From an uncultured Christensenella sp. (GTDB taxonomy: Bacteria; Bacillota; Clostridia; Christensenellales; UBA1242), in the NCBI GenBank assembly GCA_905195085.1, contig CAJJUK010000005.1, positions 1 to 47,217 of the forward strand: a DNA stretch of 47,217 bases, given 5' to 3'. This document shows positions 42,001 to 47,217 of this stretch, piece after piece; position 1 is the stretch's first letter; each line of letters opens with the position of its first letter. The translations under genes were made by a program, and so were the position numbers. The notes beneath the pieces were generated by a model. It did no database searches. It saw only the letters and a list, made by a program, of their open reading frames with translations, and had not been told where the DNA came from.

Positions 42001-42689
42001 GTGTCATCAAGATATTTCCCCATCTGAACACACATCAAAACATCTTGCATTTCAGCATCTTCTTTGTAAAGATAATGCACGTCATTTGTTGCCACCATTT
42101 TGATGTTGAATTTTTTTGACATCTCTGCCAAATATTGATTGACAATCTTTTGCTCTGGAATGTTGTGATTTTGAATTTCAAGATAGAAATCTCCTTCAGC
42201 AAACATTCCTTTAAGTTTGAGAGCCAACGCATCGGCTTCGTCAAATCTTCTTTGCATAATGAGAGAAGGAATGTGTCCAGCAAGACAAGCCGAAAGACAG
42301 ATGACACCTTCGCTGTGTTGAGCAAGAGTCTCATAGTCAATTCTAGGCTTATAGTAAAACCCATCACAGAAGGCGATTTCGTTCAATTTCATAAGGTTGT
42401 GATAACCTTTGTTGTTCTTGGCAAGCAAAATAATATGACCAATGTCATCTTTCCCCTGTTTTTTATGTAAATCATGACAAATATAAAACTCACAGCCTAT
42501 GATAGGCTTAATTCCAGCCTTAATACACTCTTCAAAAAACTGCAAAGTTCCATACATATTTCCGTGGTCAGTGATTGCAACCGCACTGTAGCCTCTTTCT
42601 TTTGTTATGTCAACCAATTTGTTGATTCTGGCAATACCGTCCAAAAGTGAGAACTCAGTATGAACGTGCAAATGAACAAAATCTCCCAT
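39099..42689 (-). CDS. dnaE: DNA polymerase III alpha subunit (DnaE)
   Basis: The protein has 1196 residues. The N-terminal PHP domain starts HLHVHTEFSLLDGIARI. The polymerase palm carries PDFDVDFCMDRRGEVIEYV with the catalytic aspartates, then fingers and a helix-hairpin-helix region, and a C-terminal OB fold (GTLEITFFSNAFAKYRSIIE). There is no 3'-5' exonuclease domain insert, so this is DnaE and not PolC. It copies DNA at the replication fork, in Bacillota usually alongside PolC. The ATG overlaps the WhiA stop (TAATG), with GGAGG inside the end of whiA. The length is normal. Confidence 0.96.
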   Translation of the reverse strand: MGDFVHLHVHTEFSLLDGIARINKLVDITKERGYSAVAITDHGNMYGTLQFFEECIKAGIKPIIGCEFYICHDLHKKQGKDDIGHIILLAKNNKGYHNLMKLNEIAFCDGFYYKPRIDYETLAQHSEGVICLSACLAGHIPSLIMQRRFDEADALALKLKGMFAEGDFYLEIQNHNIPEQKIVNQYLAEMSKKFNIKMVATNDVHYLYKEDAEMQDVLMCVQMGKYLDDTDRLKFPTDEFYLKTYEEMMDAMQGFEEAVANTVEIAEKCEVVIQTKSLGEVPFVDAKYKLPASKNYIPVYTTSTGEEPYEFLRRISYEGLHKNYKEVTQDLIDRLEMELQIIKEQGFVEYFLIVWDYIHYAESQGIPVGPGRGSGAGSLVAYCSGITKIDPIRYSLFFERFINKERVSMPDFDVDFCMDRRGEVIEYVKRRYGVDHVAGIGTFGCMQAKNAIRDVGRVLRTPNPDVMKITKLIPSKLPDGIKKPPVLKYYFGTTGKPENDKYIIPELRELYDNDENIKRIADMAIKLEGVPRNTSQHACGVLIAPEPVANFVPVAKTDNERVTQYSMIELEHLGLLKMDFLGLRTLTDIKKACDYIYQNYGKKIDFYNMSYDDPKVFEMLAEGKTDAVFQLESAGFKKFMKELKPTCLEDIIAGVSLYRPGPMDSIPKFVKNKQNPDEVVYDDPCLEDILDVTYGCIVYQEQVMKIVQVMAGYSLGQADNIRRIMGKKQVDKIDKEREKFINGWEDPEGKKSIPGAVKLGHDAKVADKIFNEMKEFAKYAFNKSHAAAYAHVTYQTAYLKCYYETEFITAILNDRITNADDIKKYVSFARSEGIEVLPPDINKSLTYFNVENKSIRFGLGGLKHVGTALTDNIIKEREENGQFKSFDDFINRAVQVGVNKKAIECLILSGAFDCFGHSRSQYMAVYEKLVERAIKDKKSNQLGQISFFGEDKIVDTTDYPDIKEFNKKTLLKYERDIIGVYMSGHPLQDYVKRFDNYTLTSDMLSSNSQDEISEDDEYSEEQNTNESNLQDGQPFVCGGIITEVNKKRSKSGREMCYMKLEDLKGTLEITFFSNAFAKYRSIIEEDNLVTIKGRINIRDGMPPSPVGEVVILWKDEEENATKAKPKQRLCLRFDTKNPDIYSKVKNSISSYPGETPVVIKCSSSNKVFNYQQQVRINNYLLNELRGIIGNENIVVQ

Positions 42690-43651
42690 TATTCCTCCAA
42701 AGCGTTAGCAATTTTAATAAGTTTTCTAAATCTGTGATTGAGTCCAGACCTAGTGAGTTTGATTGTGGACAATTTCAACAATTCGTCCAAACTTTCTTCT
42801 TGATTTGCCAGTCTCAAAACTGCAACTTCTTGCAAATCTTCAGGCAAACTTTCCAGTCCAATCGTGTTGATTATGGTGTTGATTGCATTAACTTGCTTCA
42901 AACTTGCTTCAACCGTCTTGTTGATGTTTGCGTTTATGCAATTAACTTGCCTGTTGACCTTGTTTCTAAGTTCTCTCGTGACAATTTCATTGCTGAGTTT
43001 CAACACGCTCTCATTTGCACCTACAAGAGCCAACAAATCTTGAATGGTGTTGACATCTTTGATGTAAAGCACATAAGAATTTTTTCTCTCAAAAATCTTT
43101 CCAATGATGTTATATTCCGCCAAAATGCTGGAAAACTCCAACAGAAAATTGTGGCTTCGAGAAACAAACTCCAAGTGATAACCCGAGCCACAACTTTGCG
43201 TCGTATCAGCAGAAAGTTTGATGCTTGAAGTGCTTGCACCAATATAAACTCCTTTGATGAACGCTCTTCTTGTCTCATCTTCATGAAGCAAATTCTTGTC
43301 AATCTCAAAATTGAAAGTCAGTCCATCAGAAAAGTCAATAACCCCAACATCAAGAAGCAACTGCTTAAATTTTTCAACTTCAAATGAAATTTCATAGAAA
43401 GTGTTTTTGTTAATGTTGTAGTTCTCAGAAACTTCTGGCTGAATGTCATCACCGTAAAGTCGTTTGATTATTTTTTGGCAATAAGCAAACAATTTCTCAA
43501 CATCAGAAACAATTTTAATAAAAATTTTGTTGTTAATCTTTTCAATTTCTCCACAAGAGTGAATAAGTCCAGACAAAAAAGACAGAGCGGCGGTATCGTC
43601 CTCAATTTCTGTCTTCAAAATCTCTTCTTTTGACTCTCTAGAAAAACTCAT
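42689..43651 (-). CDS. whiA: WhiA regulator
   Basis: The protein has 320 residues. The N-terminal part (MSFSRESKEEILKTE) and the middle match the LAGLIDADG-like fold of WhiA, and the C-terminal part (VLRLANQEESLDELLKLSTI, KLTRSGLNHRFRKLIKIA) is its helix-turn-helix. WhiA is a conserved DNA-binding protein affecting cell division and chromosome segregation in Bacillota, and sporulation in actinomycetes. The gene overlaps the stop of the PHP gene (TGATG) and the start of dnaE. In many Firmicutes it follows rapZ and yvcK, which are not present here. Confidence 0.93.
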   Translation of the reverse strand: MSFSRESKEEILKTEIEDDTAALSFLSGLIHSCGEIEKINNKIFIKIVSDVEKLFAYCQKIIKRLYGDDIQPEVSENYNINKNTFYEISFEVEKFKQLLLDVGVIDFSDGLTFNFEIDKNLLHEDETRRAFIKGVYIGASTSSIKLSADTTQSCGSGYHLEFVSRSHNFLLEFSSILAEYNIIGKIFERKNSYVLYIKDVNTIQDLLALVGANESVLKLSNEIVTRELRNKVNRQVNCINANINKTVEASLKQVNAINTIINTIGLESLPEDLQEVAVLRLANQEESLDELLKLSTIKLTRSGLNHRFRKLIKIANALEE

Positions 43652-44415
43652 CAGTTCCCTCTTTTCTTGTGAAATTTTGGCAATTTATCAATGTTGACAA
43701 CCTGAGAAAGTGGAATGTCATATTTGTAAATCAAATTCAACCCATTATTAACTTCCCCAACTCTGTCTGGAGTGTGAGCATCAGAGTTGACGATAAACTT
43801 CACCCCTTCAGTAGTCATGGTGCGAATTTCATCTTCAGTGAAATTGATTCTCTTTCCATTCAGTTCAACATAAATGCCTTTTTGTTTTGCCATTTTTGCA
43901 ATGGCGATTGTATCTGTTTGAAAACCATAGTTCAAATGAGTGATGACATCAATTGGATATTTGTCAAGAGCCTTTAAAAGTGCTGTTGTATTTCGATTTG
44001 TTCTTTCTTTACTCTCGCCAAAAATTTTGCCAATATTGTTTGCCCAACAAAGCAAAAATTTGTCTTTCATAGAACTTGTGTGCACCATTTTGTGATATCC
44101 CATCAAAAAGATATCCAAAAATTCATAGTCTTCTTCTCTGACATCAACATCACCATCAAGTGAAATAAGATTTGCTTCCACTCCAAGCAGAATGTCAACA
44201 CCAGTGATTTCTTTTGCATTCAAAATGTCTTCCTGCAAACTTGGTATATTTTTTCTTCTGATTCCAAAAAATTCATGATTAAATCCATGGTCTGTGATTG
44301 CAATTTGCTTAAGCCCCTTGTCTGCAGCAACAGAAGCATTTTCCAAAACTGTTCCCTTTCCATGGTGATTTCTGGAATAGATTGAGTGTGTATGATAATC
44401 TCCGTATAAAAGCAT
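43651..44415 (-). CDS. PHP-domain phosphoesterase
   Basis: The protein has 254 residues. Metal-binding motifs are GDYHTHSIYSRNHHGKG at the N-terminus, ITDHGFNHEFFG near residue 40 and VNSDAHTPDRVG near 213, typical of PHP-domain proteins of the YcdX/histidinol-phosphatase class. It should hydrolyse a phosphoester with a trinuclear metal site; the substrate is unknown. AAGGAG precedes the ATG. A clear promoter upstream makes it the first gene of the unit PHP-whiA-dnaE-pfkA. The pairing of PHP gene and whiA is often seen in clostridia. Confidence 0.88.
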   Translation of the reverse strand: MLLYGDYHTHSIYSRNHHGKGTVLENASVAADKGLKQIAITDHGFNHEFFGIRRKNIPSLQEDILNAKEITGVDILLGVEANLISLDGDVDVREEDYEFLDIFLMGYHKMVHTSSMKDKFLLCWANNIGKIFGESKERTNRNTTALLKALDKYPIDVITHLNYGFQTDTIAIAKMAKQKGIYVELNGKRINFTEDEIRTMTTEGVKFIVNSDAHTPDRVGEVNNGLNLIYKYDIPLSQVVNIDKLPKFHKKRGN

Positions 44416-44433
44416 AAAAAACTCCTTAGTGTT

Positions 44434-44462
44434 ATTTTATCAGTTTTGCCGTTTTTTTACAA
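44434..44462 (-). promoter_or_regulatory. Promoter of the PHP-whiA-dnaE-pfkA unit
   Basis: On the reverse strand TTGTAA (44457-44462), 17 bases, TAAAAT (44434-44439). Here the mRNA has a normal leader with AAGGAG before the ATG at 44415. Confidence 0.65.
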
Positions 44463-44507
44463 CTATCCATAAGGTTTTATAAAAAATTATCAAAAACAGT
44501 ATGAGAG

Positions 44508-44948
44508 TTATTTGTCCAAAATTATCGTAAAAGGTCCTTTGTTTTCCTGCAGAATTGTCATATCTGCACCAAAAACACCCAATTTGACAGGCAAAAGATA
44601 ATCTTCTTCAAGCATTTTTGCCAATTTCAAATAGAAATCATTAGCTCTTTCTGGAAGTTCAGCTGCAATAAAACTAGGACGATTGCCGTGCTCACAATCT
44701 CCAGCCAAAGTGAATTGTGAAACAAGCAAAACTTCTCCACCAATATCTTTAACAGAAAGATTTGTTTTTCCATTTTCATCAGGAAAAATGCGTAAATTTG
44801 CCAATTTTTTTGCAAAAAAAGGCAATTTTTCTTCATTATCACCTTTTTCAACACAAAAATAAACAACCATTCCTTTTCCGATTTTTGAAATAATTTTGTC
44901 ATCAACAGAGAGTGATGCATTGCCAACCACTTGAATAACCGCCTTCAT
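44508..44948 (-). CDS. dtd: D-aminoacyl-tRNA deacylase
   Basis: The protein has 146 residues, the usual size. It has the two signature motifs LVSQFTLAGD (about 77-86) and ENKGPFTIIL (about 135-144). The first supplies the SQxxL active-site motif, the second the NxGPxT cross-subunit loop that selects D-amino acids. It removes wrongly attached D-amino acids (and glycine from tRNA-Ala) in the cytoplasm. It begins one base after the stop of the deaminase gene, with AAGGA before its ATG. Confidence 0.95.
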   Translation of the reverse strand: MKAVIQVVGNASLSVDDKIISKIGKGMVVYFCVEKGDNEEKLPFFAKKLANLRIFPDENGKTNLSVKDIGGEVLLVSQFTLAGDCEHGNRPSFIAAELPERANDFYLKLAKMLEEDYLLPVKLGVFGADMTILQENKGPFTIILDK

Positions 44949-44949
44949 A

Positions 44950-45408
44950 TCAATCCTTTTTGTCTAATTCATCAAATCTTGTAAGTTTAACCCCGGCCTC
45001 ATTGCATATTTCAACAGAGAATGCATCTGGGTAACCTTCCTTATAGATAACTTCCTTAATTCCAGCATTAATAATCATTTTCGCACAAACAACACAAGGC
45101 TGATGTGTGCAATAAAGTTTGCAACCTTTCAGACTTATTCCCTCTCTTGCAGCCTGAATAATCGCATTTTGCTCAGCATGGGCCGCATAACAAGTTTCTG
45201 CGTGTGTTCCACTTGGGATATGTAATTCTTCTCTCAGACATTTGCCTTTTTCAACACAAGTTTGAACACCGGCAGGTGCACCATTATACCCCGTTGTCAT
45301 AATTCTTTTATCTTTCACAATGACCGCACCAACTTGTCTTCTCAAACAGCTTGACCATGTTGCAATTTGTTCGGTAAGTTCCATAAAACGCTTGTCCCAC
45401 TTATTCAT
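44950..45408 (-). CDS. ComEB-type dCMP deaminase
   Basis: The protein has 152 residues. Zinc and catalytic residues are in HAEQNAII (about 77-84) and PCVVCAKMI (about 103-111); the region CVEKGKCLREELHIPSG with extra cysteines is typical of dCMP deaminases of Bacillota (ComEB). It converts dCMP to dUMP, feeding dTTP synthesis. AAGGAG precedes its ATG. It lies between murB and dtd in one reverse-strand run. Confidence 0.92.
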   Translation of the reverse strand: MNKWDKRFMELTEQIATWSSCLRRQVGAVIVKDKRIMTTGYNGAPAGVQTCVEKGKCLREELHIPSGTHAETCYAAHAEQNAIIQAAREGISLKGCKLYCTHQPCVVCAKMIINAGIKEVIYKEGYPDAFSVEICNEAGVKLTRFDELDKKD

Positions 45409-45429
45409 GACCCAAAATTCTCCTTTTTT

Positions 45430-46296
45430 TTACAAAATTTCAATTTCCCGCTCTGGAAACACTCCAATTTCTGCCAACTTGCTTTCCAAAAACACGATCA
45501 AATCTTCAACATCTCTGCTGGTTGCCCCACCAACATTGATTATGAATCCCGCATGTTTTTTGGAAACTTCTGCTCCCCCTATTTTAACACCTTTCAACCC
45601 CAAGTTGTCAATCAATTTGGCAGGATACAAAATTTCATCACACTGCACTCTTTTAAAGATACTTCCAAGTGATGGATATTCACATGGCTGACTTTTCCTT
45701 TTCGTTTCAAGATAGTCAATCATCTTTGCTTTTATAACTTCAGGATTTTCGTATTTTAATTTCAATTTAACACTCAGAACGATATATTTGTGTTTTAAAC
45801 TTGAATTTCTATAAGAGAATTCAAGTTCAGACCGATTTAACACCAGAACTTTCAATCCCTTCAAAACAAAAACTTCTTCAACAAAATCTGCAATCTCATG
45901 ACCAAAACAACCACCATTGTTCACCACAAGCCCGCCCAATGTTGCAGGTATGCCATACGACCATTCCAAACCACTCAAACCGTTTTTTTGCAAAAGTTGA
46001 TTCATATAAAAAAGATTTATGCCCGCACCAATATAAACACTTTCTCCCAAGACTTCAAATTTGTTAAGGTGTTTGAGATTAACCAAAACGCCATCAAAAC
46101 CCTCATCTTTAAAAAGAATATTACTGCCATTTCCAAAAATGCAGTATTTTTGCTTGTTTTTTTTGATTATTTTCAAAATTTTTTGCAACTCTTTAACATT
46201 TTTTGGCAAGACAATATATTTTGCCTTGCCACCAGTTCGCATTGTGGAATAATTTGACAGTTCCACATTTTCCAAACATTCAAATTCTTCAAACAT
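45430..46296 (-). CDS. murB: UDP-N-acetylenolpyruvoylglucosamine reductase
   Basis: The protein has 288 residues. FAD-binding segments are STMRTGGKAKYIV, IFGNGSNILF and WSYGIPATLGGLVVNNGG. The active-site serine lies in PSLGSIFKR, and the C-terminal Glu in FPEREIEIL. This is the type IIb form usual in Bacillota. It makes UDP-MurNAc for peptidoglycan. Some motifs differ from common ones (IPATLGG for IPGTxGG). There is no ribosome site before the ATG; a TATATA box 5 bases upstream suggests a leaderless mRNA. Confidence 0.93.
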   Translation of the reverse strand: MFEEFECLENVELSNYSTMRTGGKAKYIVLPKNVKELQKILKIIKKNKQKYCIFGNGSNILFKDEGFDGVLVNLKHLNKFEVLGESVYIGAGINLFYMNQLLQKNGLSGLEWSYGIPATLGGLVVNNGGCFGHEIADFVEEVFVLKGLKVLVLNRSELEFSYRNSSLKHKYIVLSVKLKLKYENPEVIKAKMIDYLETKRKSQPCEYPSLGSIFKRVQCDEILYPAKLIDNLGLKGVKIGGAEVSKKHAGFIINVGGATSRDVEDLIVFLESKLAEIGVFPEREIEIL

Positions 46297-46341
46297 ATTT
46301 GTATATATGCATGAGCATAAAAAAATGAAAAAGACAGACCA

Positions 46342-47064
46342 TTAAAGTTCTGCCTTCAAAACTTTCATAATTTTTCTATGCGTGTAGTCCTCTTCATTGT
46401 GTCTGATGCTCTTTGTCCACATAATGTATCCGTAAGTTGTGTTTGTCAAATATCCAAACTTCAAAACCAAAAGCACCCACTGTCCTGAAATGATGTTTAT
46501 TGCAACCTCGCAAAATGTTGCAATATACCACGCAATCCATTGTTCCCGATACCTAAACAAAATGAAAAGTCCATTCGCAATTCCGACGGCACTGCAACAA
46601 GCATCAATGTAACAAACAACTTTTTCCATCACGGGATTGTCAGACAATATTCCTTCTTCAACATCAATCAAAGTCAAAAGGAAGCCAATCACAACAGTCC
46701 AAACAACAATGCCAACAATCACAAGAATTTCTTGCCAGCCTTTCAATCTTCTTACTTCAGTAATTTTTTCATCTTCAACATCTTTGTGTCTGTTCCACAT
46801 AAAGAAACTGATGATGTCGATAGGTATCCAGAAAAAGATTGTTGCTGCCATTGTTGCAAAACGATACGCACAAACAATGCAAATGGCAATCTCTGTAAAT
46901 TCAACAACAAGCGAAACCATAAAGTTCCATTTGCTTTGTTTTGAAATCAAAAGTTCGCACAATATATTGCTGAAAATATCCACAAGATATAATGCCATAA
47001 TGACTTTTCCATTTACTCCACCAATATCTTCTTCGGGAAACAGAAAAGCAAACACAAAAGCCAA
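46342..47064 (-). CDS. pnuC: PnuC-like nicotinamide riboside transporter
   Basis: The frame from TTG 47064 gives 240 residues with six or more membrane spans. Helices include LYLVDIFSNILCELLISKQS and VVEFTEIAICIVCAYRFATM; PnuC-like features are SKQSKWNF near the start and WILLxxKFG-type end (QWVLLVLKFGYLTNTTYGYI). PnuC carries nicotinamide riboside for NAD synthesis. The start is unclear: the frame continues upstream through IFKFFTPYEYCWFISITI, which looks like the true N-terminus, but without ATG, GTG or TTG. TTG 47064 has no ribosome site. Either a rare start codon or a sequence error is likely. Confidence 0.75.
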   Translation of the reverse strand: MAFVFAFLFPEEDIGGVNGKVIMALYLVDIFSNILCELLISKQSKWNFMVSLVVEFTEIAICIVCAYRFATMAATIFFWIPIDIISFFMWNRHKDVEDEKITEVRRLKGWQEILVIVGIVVWTVVIGFLLTLIDVEEGILSDNPVMEKVVCYIDACCSAVGIANGLFILFRYREQWIAWYIATFCEVAINIISGQWVLLVLKFGYLTNTTYGYIMWTKSIRHNEEDYTHRKIMKVLKAEL

Positions 47065-47149
47065 AATGGTTATACTAATAAACCAACAATATTCATAAGG
47101 TGTAAAAAATTTAAATATTTTTTTCGATTTATTTGTACAATAAGTGAAA

Positions 47150-47217
47150 TTACTGTTTTTTACGGGCTTCCTGGCACTTTTTGCAGTAGCCGTACAGCTC
47201 TAATTTGTGTCCGGTGA
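47150..47217 (-). CDS. Fur-family regulator, C-terminal end
   Basis: Only the last 22 residues are in the window. They read TGHKLELYGYCKKCQEARKK then Q and a stop at 47150-47152. The histidine-containing LELYG segment followed by CxxC is the usual C-terminus of Fur/PerR/Zur proteins, where the cysteines hold structural zinc. Which member it is cannot be told. The rest lies beyond the right edge. Confidence 0.75.
   Translation of the reverse strand, partial: TGHKLELYGYCKKCQEARKKQ

Noticed and set aside
42647..43228. 193-codon forward frame
   Set aside because: Shadow of whiA.
45898..46257. 119-codon forward frame opposite murB
   Set aside because: No family resemblance and no start signals; murB on the other strand explains the DNA.
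1..47217. tRNA, rRNA, CRISPR array or riboswitch
   Set aside because: Intergenic gaps were read for cloverleaf ends, regular short repeats and long leaders; none convinced me. A covariance-model scan would be needed to exclude small RNAs.

Overview
The window is AT-rich DNA from a Bacillota-type, probably clostridial, genome. Low GC, the whiA-dnaE-pfkA gene order, a type II murB, ComEB-type dCMP deaminase and a cwlD-like spore amidase fragment support this. I cannot fix the genus; a gut Christensenellales-like lineage is my guess only.

Positions 1 to about 27,045 are most of an integrative conjugative element (ICE) whose left end lies outside the window. Layout: an SOS-type promoter with a small zinc-ribbon gene (250-560); a regulator and a sigma-70-like factor (989-1851); a presumed transfer-origin/promoter region (1852-1998); then the transfer operon: accessory protein, MobP/MobL-type relaxase, VirD4 coupling ATPase, a 1474-residue surface protein with Ig-like repeats, VirB2-like pilin candidate, small membrane-anchored protein, VirB6-like channel and VirB4 ATPase (1999-15279). 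Two reverse-strand genes, a HEPN-motif protein and a lipoprotein, interrupt the operon at 15.3-16.2 kb. The accessory part (16.3-23.5 kb) holds an ArdC-like protein, DUF3846 and other ICE/phage families, a leucine-rich-repeat surface protein, a methyltransferase-like protein lacking its catalytic motif, a frame-disrupted CHC2/TOPRIM primase, a C5-cytosine methyltransferase and a DUF6870-like gene. Two overlapping large serine recombinases close the element (23.6-27.0 kb).

The right end of the ICE sits inside the first zinc-binding motif of a reverse-strand cwlD-type N-acetylmuramoyl-L-alanine amidase; only its first 53 codons remain here. A 22-bp sequence at this junction recurs in the same orientation 1.37 kb further right, again next to a GGCGG-rich half-site, bracketing a zinc-ribbon gene.

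From 28.4 kb the DNA looks chromosomal: EamA transporter, SH3-like surface protein, small coiled-coil protein, alpha/beta hydrolase, conserved hypothetical protein, transketolase with a kinase-like partner, ComEC-type metallo-beta-lactamase protein, patatin phospholipase, SPOR-like protein, phosphofructokinase, DnaE, WhiA, PHP phosphoesterase, D-aminoacyl-tRNA deacylase, dCMP deaminase, MurB, PnuC-like transporter and the C-terminal end of a Fur-family regulator. Several of these genes have a -10 box only 5-7 bases before the start codon and no Shine-Dalgarno site, suggesting leaderless mRNAs, whereas the ICE genes nearly all carry GGAGG-type sites.
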